From CAVQCJ01 sp963711005 (GTDB lineage Bacteria > Actinomycetota > Actinomycetes > Prado026): a stretch of DNA of 64,000 bases. Each line of letters opens with the position of its first letter. Positions within the stretch are counted from its first letter, which is position 1. The position numbers were made by a program, and so were the translations under genes. This document shows positions 1 through 7,720 of the stretch, in pieces. The stretch lies in contig CAVQCJ010000002.1 in NCBI GenBank assembly GCA_963711005.1, positions 744,001 to 808,000 on the forward strand, in the 5' to 3' direction. The notes below the pieces were generated by a model. That model saw only the letters and a program-made list of their open reading frames with translations, searched no databases and had not been told where the DNA came from.

Positions 1-405
1 AACGACGGCGCGTTCGACCCGGTCAAGGACAGCGCGACACGCGACGCGGTGACGATCCGGCTCGAGCACGGCGAACCCATCCGGTACGGCGTCGACGGCT
101 CCCGCGGCCTCATCCGCCGTGCCGACGCGACGCTGGCCGCGGTCGACGTCGCAGACGGTGCGTACGGCGTCGATGAGCTGCTCGTGCACGACGCGCACGC
201 CGAAGACCCGTCGGTGGCGTTCGCGCTGTCGCGCATCGCCGACCCGACCACGCTGCAGGACACCCCGATCGGCATCTTCCGCGACATCGAGCGGCCCAGC
301 TACGACCAGCTCGTGAACGCCCAGGTCGCCCGCGCCACGCAGGAGCAGGGACCAGGTGACCTCGCGAAGCTGCTCGCCGGCAACGACACCTGGACCATCG
401 GGTGA
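1..405 (+). CDS. korB: 2-oxoacid:ferredoxin oxidoreductase beta subunit, C-terminal part (5' end outside window)
   Basis: The frame is open from the first base and gives the last 134 residues. They match the C-terminal region of KorB-type subunits of 2-oxoglutarate/2-oxoacid:ferredoxin oxidoreductase, including LLVHDAHAEDPSVAFALSR, an IGIFRDIERPSYD segment and an ending at DTWTIG. In this family the beta subunit binds thiamine diphosphate and a 4Fe-4S cluster, and with the alpha subunit (expected just upstream) oxidatively decarboxylates the 2-oxoacid to acyl-CoA while reducing ferredoxin. The cofactor-binding part lies outside the window, so activity cannot be judged. The stop overlaps the GTG start of the next gene (GTGA), which suggests translational coupling. 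Confidence 0.85.
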   Translation, partial: NDGAFDPVKDSATRDAVTIRLEHGEPIRYGVDGSRGLIRRADATLAAVDVADGAYGVDELLVHDAHAEDPSVAFALSRIADPTTLQDTPIGIFRDIERPSYDQLVNAQVARATQEQGPGDLAKLLAGNDTWTIG

Positions 406-942
406 CCGATGGGCGGGGCGAGGCCAGCGCGGACGGCACCTTCAGTGGGGTGATCGCGCGGCGCGAGGACGGCCTGGAGATCTGCACCGACCCCGCACGC
501 CTGGACCTGGACCGCATCGCCATTTGGCTGTCCGAGGAGTCGTACTGGGCAGCCGGGCCGGGCCCGCGACGTCGTCGAGCGTTCGGTGGCCGGCTCGTTG
601 AACCTCGGTGTGTACGCGCCGGTCGGCGGCGGGCGCACCGAACAGGTCGCACTGGCCAGGGTCGTCACGGACGACGCCACGTTCGCCTGGATCTGCGACG
701 TCTTCGTCGACGAGACGTGGCGCGGGCGCGGTGTCGGCTCGTGGCTGATGCGCGAGTGCGTGGCCGAGCTGCTCGAACGGCGCGGCATCCTGCGGCTCCT
801 GCTCGCCACCCGGGACGCGCACGCCGTCTACGCCCAGGCGGGCTTCGCGCCGCTGGAGGGGGTCTGGCGGTGGATGGAGCTGGACCGCCGGCCGACCCGC
901 GAAGCCATCATCGCCATGGGACCGCCCGAGGGCATGGCCTGA
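402..942 (+). CDS. GNAT family N-acetyltransferase, one frameshift in this sequence
   Basis: GNAT-type acyl-CoA-dependent acetyltransferase with unknown substrate. The N-terminal part (from GTG 402, overlapping the korB stop) ends near base 558, and the rest continues in another frame. Reading GGGCCGGGCC with one C fewer joins WAAGRARDVVERSVAGSLNLG smoothly, and 540 nt then give 179 residues. The second part carries the acetyl-CoA-binding loop as VDETWRGRGVGSWLM, followed by the YAQAGFAPLE segment typical of the GNAT C-terminus. I take this as an extra-base error because both halves look intact; a true recent pseudogene cannot be excluded. rarD starts directly after the stop. Confidence 0.75.
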
Positions 943-943
943 C

Positions 944-1954
944 ATGCGTCCCGCGATGTCCGAGGACCGCCGCGGCATCCTGCTGGGTGCCGCGGCCTAC
1001 GTGTGCTGGGGCCTGTTCCCGCTGTACTTCCCGTTGCTCGAGCCCGCATCGGCCGTCGAGATCGTCGCGCACCGGGTCGTGTGGACGCTGGTGTTCGTCG
1101 TGGTGCTGCTGCTGGTCCGCCGGCGGTGGTCGTGGGTGCGGTCGATCGTCGTCGACCGGCGGCGGCTGCTGATCCTGGCGGTCGCCTCGGTCGTGCTGTC
1201 CGTGAACTGGGGCGTCTACATCTGGGCGGTGAACTCCGGGCGGGTCGTCGAGGCCGCCCTGGGCTACTTCATCAACCCGCTGGTGACCGTGCTGCTCGGC
1301 GTGGTGCTGCTGGGCGAGCGGCTGCGCCGGGCCCAGTGGGTGGCGGTCGGCCTGGCGGCGGTCGCGGTCCTGGTGCTGACCGCCGCGTACGCCCGCCCGC
1401 CCGTGATCGCGCTGGTGCTCGCGCTGTCGTTCGGGACGTACGGCTTGATGAAGAAGAAGGTGGAGATGCCGGCGGTCGAGAGCCTGGCCGTGGAGACCTC
1501 GTTGATGGTCGTCCCGGCCACGGTCGTGGTCGCCGTCCTGCAGGTGCAGGGGACCGCGACCTTCGGGCACGCGGCCGCGAGCGTCACGGCCCTGCTCGTC
1601 GGGGTCGGCGCGGTCACGGCGATCCCGCTGCTGCTGTTCGCCGGGGCGGCGGCCAGGACGCCGTTGTCGACGATGGGCCTGCTGCAGTACATCACCCCGA
1701 TCCTGCAGTTCATGATCGGCGTGTTCGTCGTTCACGAGTCGATGCCCGCCTCGCGATGGGTGGGCTTCGGGCTGGTGTGGGCCGCGCTGGCGCTGCTCTC
1801 GGTCGACTCGCTGCGAGCCGCCCGCACGCAGCGGGCCGGGTCCGGTCAGGCCGTCGGTTCGGGCAGCTGGGACTCGGCCGACTCTTCCAGCACCGCCTCG
1901 GCCTCCAGCGAGACGACCACCGACTCCCGCCGGGTCGGCGCGCCCATCGAGTAG
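944..1954 (+). CDS. rarD: RarD/EamA-family DMT transporter
   Basis: Integral membrane protein of 336 residues with about ten hydrophobic helices and the drug/metabolite transporter (EamA) fold. Recognisable RarD signatures are the N-terminal GAAAYVCWGLFPLYF, a NWGVYIWAVN segment and LQYITPILQFMIGVFV near the end. Family members are EamA-type permeases, and the substrate of RarD proteins is not well established. The start could be ATG 944 or the second ATG at 956. The last 36 codons form a Ser/Thr-rich tail that lies entirely antisense to the 3' end of the convergent permease gene. That is unusual and may mean the true stop was lost or misread. The start lies one base after the GNAT stop, so the two are probably co-transcribed. 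Confidence 0.85.
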   Translation: MRPAMSEDRRGILLGAAAYVCWGLFPLYFPLLEPASAVEIVAHRVVWTLVFVVVLLLVRRRWSWVRSIVVDRRRLLILAVASVVLSVNWGVYIWAVNSGRVVEAALGYFINPLVTVLLGVVLLGERLRRAQWVAVGLAAVAVLVLTAAYARPPVIALVLALSFGTYGLMKKKVEMPAVESLAVETSLMVVPATVVVAVLQVQGTATFGHAAASVTALLVGVGAVTAIPLLLFAGAAARTPLSTMGLLQYITPILQFMIGVFVVHESMPASRWVGFGLVWAALALLSVDSLRAARTQRAGSGQAVGSGSWDSADSSSTASASSETTTDSRRVGAPIE

Positions 1955-3471
1955 CCGACCAGCGCCACGATGAGGAACACGGCGAGCGTGCCCAGGGTGA
2001 ACGTCTCGAACTGCAGGCGGCTGATGGACCAGTTGTCGCTCCACACGTACGTGCCGCCGAGCCAGTTCTCCAGCAGGCCCGGGAACAACGCCACCCACGA
2101 GCCGATCACCATGAAGCCGGTGACCAGGACGACCGCGGCCTTCAGCGCGCCGCTGCCACCGGGGAACCGGTACGGCCGGTGCACGTGGCCGTGCGTGGTA
2201 CGCAGCCGCCACACGGCCGGGAAGATCAGCAGGTACGACAGCAGCGTCGTCGAGGTGGCGAGGTAGAGCACGACGGTGAACAGCTCGGCCGCCTGCCCGC
2301 CGGTGAAGACCACGGTCGCGGCCAGGAAGAAGATCGTCGACACGATGCCCGACGTCACGTTGACCCGAACCGGGGTGCCGAACGTCGAGCTGAACTTGCC
2401 GAAGAACCGGGGTGCTCCGCCGTCGGCCGCCGCGATCGCGGCGACCCGGTCCGACCCGATCATCCACACCGCGCCCGACGTCATCAGCGCGAGGATGAAC
2501 AGCACCGCCGCAAGCTTGGTCATGACTCCCGCGGCGCCGCCGTACACCGAGAACACCTGCGTGACCGAGTCCATGAAGCCGCTCAGGCCCGAAACCTTGT
2601 CCGAAGGCAGCACCAGGATGATCCCGAAGATCGGGATGACGTACGCGACGACGGCGATGAACCCTGAGCGGATGACCGTGACCGGCACGTCGCGCTGGGC
2701 GTTGACCATCTCCTCTGCAGCGCCGTTCTGCAGCTCGAAGCCGACGTAGTTGAACAGGATGACCGGCACGACGCCGAGCGCGAGCGTGATGCCCTGGTTC
2801 CAGCCGTCGCCGAAGGGGCTGAAGTCGCTGAGCGTGGGCGGGTTGTGCAACCCGTTCTTGATCGCGTACAGCACAACGGTCAGCGAGAAGACACCGAGGA
2901 CGACGAAGCGACCGATGGCACCGAGGTTCGGGATCCACTTGCCTTTGTCCAGCGACACGATCGCCACGATGATGGAGCCCCAGATGAAGGCCAGCCCGAA
3001 CACCATCGCCCCGAGGTAGATCGGGTGCCCGGACCACAGGTCGATGTTCCCCCGGTTCAGGTCGGTGAACGTGGCCGAGAAGGCCGCCGTGGCGGTGAGC
3101 ACCAGCGCCCCGCCCACCCAGATGGGGTTGGTGACCCAGTAGAGCATCGCGCCCATCGCGCCCACCATGCGTCCCCACGCGAGCTTCATCCACTCGTACG
3201 GTCCGCCCTCGAGGGTGAACGTCGACCCGATCTCTGCCATCAGGAGCGCGTACGGCAGCAGGAACACGACGGCGAGCAGGACCAGCCAGAAGAAGGCCTT
3301 CGGTCCCCGGTTCGCCACCGAGCCGAGCGTGTCCAGGCCGACCAGCGCGCAGACCGTGAACAGGAGCATGTCGAAGCGACGGAAGTTGCGCCGCAGCTTG
3401 GCCTTCTCCTCGAGTGCGACCGTGGTGGTTTGCTCGACGAGCTGGGGGTCGTCGATGGGCGGGTTGCTCAC
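1846..3471 (-). CDS. APC-superfamily amino acid permease
   Basis: 541-residue membrane protein with about twelve predicted helices, a short hydrophilic N-terminus and the amino acid-polyamine-organocation (APC) layout. It opens with MLLFTVCALVGLDTLGSVAN and has a GFELQNGAAEEMVNAQRDVP loop, typical of amino acid or polyamine permeases where a conserved Glu-rich loop follows helix 6. The specific substrate cannot be read from the sequence. The GTG start at 3471 is preceded at normal distance by a GAGGAG ribosome binding site. The gene converges on rarD with a 109-base 3' overlap and stands alone on this strand before grcC. Confidence 0.85.
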   Translation of the reverse strand: MSNPPIDDPQLVEQTTTVALEEKAKLRRNFRRFDMLLFTVCALVGLDTLGSVANRGPKAFFWLVLLAVVFLLPYALLMAEIGSTFTLEGGPYEWMKLAWGRMVGAMGAMLYWVTNPIWVGGALVLTATAAFSATFTDLNRGNIDLWSGHPIYLGAMVFGLAFIWGSIIVAIVSLDKGKWIPNLGAIGRFVVLGVFSLTVVLYAIKNGLHNPPTLSDFSPFGDGWNQGITLALGVVPVILFNYVGFELQNGAAEEMVNAQRDVPVTVIRSGFIAVVAYVIPIFGIILVLPSDKVSGLSGFMDSVTQVFSVYGGAAGVMTKLAAVLFILALMTSGAVWMIGSDRVAAIAAADGGAPRFFGKFSSTFGTPVRVNVTSGIVSTIFFLAATVVFTGGQAAELFTVVLYLATSTTLLSYLLIFPAVWRLRTTHGHVHRPYRFPGGSGALKAAVVLVTGFMVIGSWVALFPGLLENWLGGTYVWSDNWSISRLQFETFTLGTLAVFLIVALVGYSMGAPTRRESVVVSLEAEAVLEESAESQLPEPTA

Positions 3472-3539
3472 AGCTGGCTCCTCGTACGGTCCGGCGGGAC
3501 GAGACGGCGCAGTCTGGCAGGCATCCGGCGGGCCGCGAG

Positions 3540-3557
3540 CGGTTTCGGGCCAAACCG
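3540..3557. repeat. Perfect 6+6 bp inverted repeat between grcC and the permease gene
   Basis: CGGTTT-CGGGCC-AAACCG lies 43 bases after the grcC stop and 69 bases before the permease start. It could be the stem of a terminator (no T-run follows) or an operator for the permease. The AT-containing arms stand out in such GC-rich DNA. Confidence 0.4.
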
Positions 3558-3600
3558 AGTCGTTGCGGCGCGAGCGCGCCGGCCGCTCCCGGCGGTCTGC

Positions 3601-4599
3601 CTAGGACGAGCGGTCCACCACCGCGTCGCAGAGGCGCTCGAGGGCAGCCCGCGCCGGGATGGCCGGCAACGGCGACAGGACCGCGCGGGCGTCGTCGGCC
3701 CAGCGGTGCACCTCGGCCCTGGCCGACTCGACGGCCGGGTGCGCGCGTAGCAGGTCGAGCGCCTCGGCGTGCTCCGCGTCGTCGGGCAGCGGCCGGGACA
3801 GCAGCTCGCGCAGCCTGGCGTCGGCCGGACCGGTGGTCCGCAGCGCGTGGAAGACGGGCAGCGTGGCGACACCCTCGCGCAGGTCGGTGCCGGGCGTCTT
3901 GCCGGACGCGACCGACTCGCTCTCGACGTCCAGGAGGTCGTCGGCGAGCTGGAAGGCGACCCCGATCCGCTCGCCGAAGCGGGCGACGATGTCGACGACG
4001 TGCTCGTCGGCGCCCGAGAGCATCGCCCCGAACCGGCCCGAGGTGGCGATCAACGACCCGGTCTTGTCGGCCACCACCGACAGGTAGTGGTCGAGCGGGT
4101 CCTGACCCTCGGTCGGGCCGACCGTCTCGCGGATCTGCCCGGTGACCAGCCGTTCGAAGGTCCGGGCCTGGATCCGTACCGCCTGCGGCCCGAGGTCGGC
4201 CAGCAGGTCGGAGGCGCGCGCGAACAGGAAGTCCCCGGTGAGGATGGCGACGGTGTTGTCCCAGCGGGCGTTGGCGGACGGCGCCCCCCGGCGCAGCTGC
4301 GCCTCGTCCATCACGTCGTCGTGGTACAGGGTCGCGAGATGGGTCAGCTCGACGACGACCGCCGCGGGCACGACGCCGGGGGCCTCGGGGTCGCCGAACT
4401 GGGCGGCGAGCAGGACCAGCAGCGGGCGGAACCGCTTGCCGCCCGCCTCGACCAGGTGCCGCGCGACCTCGGCCACGAATGCGTCGGTGCTCTTGACGGT
4501 GTCGTTGAGCAGCTGCTCGACGGCGCCGAGCGAGACAGTGAGCTGTTCCTCGAGCACCGGATCGCCCAGCCCGGGTCCGAACACGCCGACGGTGCTCAT
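3601..4599 (-). CDS. grcC: Polyprenyl diphosphate synthase (menaquinone side chain)
   Basis: 332-residue trans-isoprenyl diphosphate synthase. The isoprenoid-synthase signatures are complete: GGKRFRP (53-59), the first Asp-rich motif DDVMD (94-98) and the second, DDLLD (220-224). The enzyme adds isopentenyl diphosphate units to an allylic primer to make the long prenyl chain that MenA attaches to the naphthoquinone ring. The chain length made here cannot be predicted reliably. It starts 7 bases after the nuoN stop and is probably the last gene of the nuo transcript. In mycobacteria grcC1 also neighbours menJ and menG, which supports a role in menaquinone synthesis. Confidence 0.88.
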   Translation of the reverse strand: MSTVGVFGPGLGDPVLEEQLTVSLGAVEQLLNDTVKSTDAFVAEVARHLVEAGGKRFRPLLVLLAAQFGDPEAPGVVPAAVVVELTHLATLYHDDVMDEAQLRRGAPSANARWDNTVAILTGDFLFARASDLLADLGPQAVRIQARTFERLVTGQIRETVGPTEGQDPLDHYLSVVADKTGSLIATSGRFGAMLSGADEHVVDIVARFGERIGVAFQLADDLLDVESESVASGKTPGTDLREGVATLPVFHALRTTGPADARLRELLSRPLPDDAEHAEALDLLRAHPAVESARAEVHRWADDARAVLSPLPAIPARAALERLCDAVVDRSS

Positions 4600-4606
4600 G
4601 GCCCGG

Positions 4607-6196
4607 CTACCTCAGGAAGACCGACGCGCGGTCGGCCAGGTCGAGCAGCGGCTGCGGGGCGATCCCGAGCACGACGGTCACGGCCGCGCCCATGGCCACG
4701 GCCGCGGTGGTGAAGACGCTGGGGATCGCGACAGTCGGTCCGTCCGCGGCCGGCTCGGAGAAGAACATGAGCACGATGATGCGGACGTAGAAGAACGCAG
4801 CGACCGCGCTGGCGAGCACGCCGACGATGACGAGCGGGGTCGCCCCCGCGCCCGCGGCCGCGGAGAACACGGCGAACTTCCCGGTGAAGCCGCTGGTGAG
4901 CGGGATCCCCGCCAGCGCGAGCAGGAAGAGCGCGAACACCGACGCCACCACCGGCGAGCGCCGACCCAGACCTGCCCAGCGGGACAGGTGCGTCGCCTCG
5001 CCGCCCGCGTCGCGGACCAGCGTGACGACCGCGAAGGCGCCGATCGTGGTGAAGCCGTAGGTGACCAGGTAGAACAGCGTGGCCGAGATACCGGCCCGCC
5101 CGATCGCCAGCACGCCCACGAGGATGAAACCGGCGTGCGCGACGGAGGAGTAGGCGAGCAGCCGCTTGACGTCGGTCTGCGTCACCGCGAGCAGCGAGCC
5201 GACCACCATCGTGGCGATGCACACGATCCACATCATCGGGCGCCAGTCCCAGCGGACGCCTCCGAGCGCGACGTAGAACACCCGCATCAGCGCGCCGAAC
5301 GCCGCGACCTTGGTGCAGGCGGCCATGAAGCCGGTCACCGGGGTGGGCGCCCCCTGGTAGACGTCCGGCGTCCACGCGTGGAACGGCACCGCGCTGACCT
5401 TGAACAGCAGGCCGACCGCGACGAGCGCGATACCGACGAGCAGCAACGGCTCCAGGCCGAGGGTCGCCCCGGTGGCGGTCGCGATGTCGGACAGCCGCAG
5501 CGAGCCGGAGTAGCCGTACAGGAAGGCCACGCCGAACAGGAAGAACGCCGACGAGAACGACCCCAGCAGGAAGTACTTGAGCGCCGCCTCCTGCGAGATC
5601 AACCGGCGCCGCCGGGCCAGCCCGCACATGACGTACAGCGGGAGCGACAGCACCTCGAGCGCGACGAACATCGTGAGCAGGTCGTTGGCCGCCGGGAACA
5701 GCAGCATGCCGCCGACCGCGAACAGGGTGAGCGGGTACACCTCGGTCTGCCGCCAGCCGGCGCTGGTCGCGTCCCGCTCGTCCGCCCCGCCGGGGATCGC
5801 CGACGCCGTAGGCGCGAAGCCGTCCCCGATCGGGTCGAGGCGGTGCTCGGCCATCATCAGCACGCCGCCGAACGCCAGCACCAGCACGGTGGCCTGGATG
5901 AACAGGGCCGGCCCGTCCACGGACACGGCGCCCTGCGCGAGGATCTTGTGCCCGGCGAGCCCCTGCGCGGCGTACGCGATGACGGCGACCAGCGCGCCGA
6001 GGAGTCCGGCGACCGTGATGGCCAGCTGCACCATGAAGCGGTGCTCGCGCTCGACGAACGCCTCCACGAGCACGCCCAGGCAGGCGGCCCCGAAGACGAC
6101 GAGCATCGGCGCGAGCGCCGCGTACTCCAGCTGCGGGGCGGGGATCGGCGTGGTCACATCGGCAAGGACGGACGCGGCCACCAGCGCGGGCATCAC
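4607..6196 (-). CDS. nuoN: NADH-quinone oxidoreductase subunit N
   Basis: 529-residue antiporter-like membrane subunit of complex I, one of the three proton-pumping modules (L, M, N). About fourteen hydrophobic helices are visible, with the characteristic VPFHAWTPDVYQGAPTPVTG segment followed by MAACTKVAAFGALMR, and a YSSVAHAGF segment further on. Start is GTG 6196 (overlapping the nuoM stop as GTGA) or ATG 6193. Length is normal for actinobacterial NuoN. The reading frame is intact, unlike the upstream genes nuoB to nuoH. Confidence 0.95.
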   Translation of the reverse strand: MMPALVAASVLADVTTPIPAPQLEYAALAPMLVVFGAACLGVLVEAFVEREHRFMVQLAITVAGLLGALVAVIAYAAQGLAGHKILAQGAVSVDGPALFIQATVLVLAFGGVLMMAEHRLDPIGDGFAPTASAIPGGADERDATSAGWRQTEVYPLTLFAVGGMLLFPAANDLLTMFVALEVLSLPLYVMCGLARRRRLISQEAALKYFLLGSFSSAFFLFGVAFLYGYSGSLRLSDIATATGATLGLEPLLLVGIALVAVGLLFKVSAVPFHAWTPDVYQGAPTPVTGFMAACTKVAAFGALMRVFYVALGGVRWDWRPMMWIVCIATMVVGSLLAVTQTDVKRLLAYSSVAHAGFILVGVLAIGRAGISATLFYLVTYGFTTIGAFAVVTLVRDAGGEATHLSRWAGLGRRSPVVASVFALFLLALAGIPLTSGFTGKFAVFSAAAGAGATPLVIVGVLASAVAAFFYVRIIVLMFFSEPAADGPTVAIPSVFTTAAVAMGAAVTVVLGIAPQPLLDLADRASVFLR

Positions 6197-7719
6197 GGCG
6201 CGCCTCCCGCGACGGCCGGGGCCGGGTCGGTCTGGCCGACCTCCTGGAGGGTGTGGCCGACGGCCGGGTTCACGACGTCCAGCAGCGGCTTCGGGAAGAA
6301 GCCCAGCACGATGACCAGCGCCAGCAACGGCGCGAGCGCGAGCACCTCACGGCCGCCGAGGTCGCGGAACCCCTTGACCCCTTCGACCGCGGGCCCGTGC
6401 GCGACCCGCTGGTACCACAGCAGCACGTAGATCGCGGCCAGGATCATGCCGAGGGTCGCGACCACGGCGTACACCGGGTAGCGCGTGTACGTGCCGATCG
6501 TCACCATGAACTCGCTCACGAAGCCGTTGAGCCCGGGCAGGGCCAGCGTCGCCAGCCCCATGACCAGGAAGAACCCGGCCAGCAGCGGGGCCACCCGTTG
6601 CACACCGCCGTAGTCCGCGATCAGCCGGGACCCGCGTCTGCTGGCCAGGAACCCGGCCACGATGAACAGTCCGGCGGTGGAGAAGCCGTGGTTGACCATG
6701 TACAGCGTCGACCCGGACTGCCCCTGCGTGGTCATCGCGAAGATGCCGAGCGTGATGAAGCCGAAGTGCGACAGCGACGTGTACGCGATGAGCCGCATCA
6801 TGTCGGTCTGCCCGATCGCGACCAGGGCGCCGTAGACGATGCCCACGACAGCGAGCACGAGCACCGCCGGCGTGAAGTAGCGGGAGGCGTCCGGGAACAG
6901 CGGCAGGCACAGCCGGATCATCCCGAACGTGCCGACCTTGTCGAGCACGCCGACCAGCAGCACGGCGGTGCCCGGGGTCGACTCGGCCGCGGCGTCCGGC
7001 AGCCACGTGTGCACCGGCCACAGCGGTGCCTTGATCGCGAACGCCGCGAAGAACCCGAGGAACAGCCACTTCTGCGTCGTCGGGTCGATGTGCAGGCCGA
7101 CGAGCTGGGCGTAGTCGAAGGTGCCCCGGCCGAGCTGGTCCGCCGACTGGACGTACAGCACGATCAGCGCGGCCAGCATCAGCAGCCCGCCGAACAGGCT
7201 GTACAGCAGGAACTTCACTGCGGCGTACGACCGTTGCGGGCCGCCGAACGCCCCGATCAGGAAGTAGACCGGGATCAGCATCGCCTCGAAGAAGACGTAG
7301 AACAGGAAGACGTCGGTCGCGGCGAAGACGCCGATGATCATCGTCTCGAGCACGAGGATCAGCGCGAAGTACACCTTGACCGGGCTCTTGGCGTCGTCGG
7401 CCTCGTGCCAGGACGCGAGGATCACGACCGGCACCAGCACGGTCGCCATCGCGATCAGCACGAGTGCGATGCCGTCCACGCCCACGGCGTACGAGACGCC
7501 GAACTGGCGGATCCAGTCGTGGTGCTCGACCAGCTGGAACTGCGGGCCGTCCGCCTTGAACTGCAGGGCCGCCAGGACGGTCAGCACCAGCGTGACCACG
7601 GAGGCGCCGAGGGCCACCTGCTTGGCGAGCAGCTCGCGACCGCGCGGCAGCGCGGCCACCACCGCGGCCCCGGCGAGCGGGACCACGCCGAGGGTGGTCA
7701 GCCACGGGAAGGCGTTCAC
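6193..7719 (-). CDS. nuoM: NADH-quinone oxidoreductase subunit M
   Basis: 508-residue antiporter-like subunit of complex I. The hallmark PVHTWLPDAAAESTPGTAVL segment with the following LVGVLDKVGTFGMIR is present, as is YTSLSHFGF with its conserved histidine. About fourteen transmembrane helices. The protein works in proton translocation coupled to menaquinone reduction. GTG start one base after the nuoL stop; the stop overlaps the start of nuoN. Confidence 0.95.
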   Translation of the reverse strand: MNAFPWLTTLGVVPLAGAAVVAALPRGRELLAKQVALGASVVTLVLTVLAALQFKADGPQFQLVEHHDWIRQFGVSYAVGVDGIALVLIAMATVLVPVVILASWHEADDAKSPVKVYFALILVLETMIIGVFAATDVFLFYVFFEAMLIPVYFLIGAFGGPQRSYAAVKFLLYSLFGGLLMLAALIVLYVQSADQLGRGTFDYAQLVGLHIDPTTQKWLFLGFFAAFAIKAPLWPVHTWLPDAAAESTPGTAVLLVGVLDKVGTFGMIRLCLPLFPDASRYFTPAVLVLAVVGIVYGALVAIGQTDMMRLIAYTSLSHFGFITLGIFAMTTQGQSGSTLYMVNHGFSTAGLFIVAGFLASRRGSRLIADYGGVQRVAPLLAGFFLVMGLATLALPGLNGFVSEFMVTIGTYTRYPVYAVVATLGMILAAIYVLLWYQRVAHGPAVEGVKGFRDLGGREVLALAPLLALVIVLGFFPKPLLDVVNPAVGHTLQEVGQTDPAPAVAGGAP

Positions 7720-7720
7720 G

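Noticed and set aside
908..3553. An 881-residue open frame on the minus strand over rarD and the permease gene
   Set aside because: Shadow frame of the permease gene with Arg/Gly/His-rich nonsense sequence.
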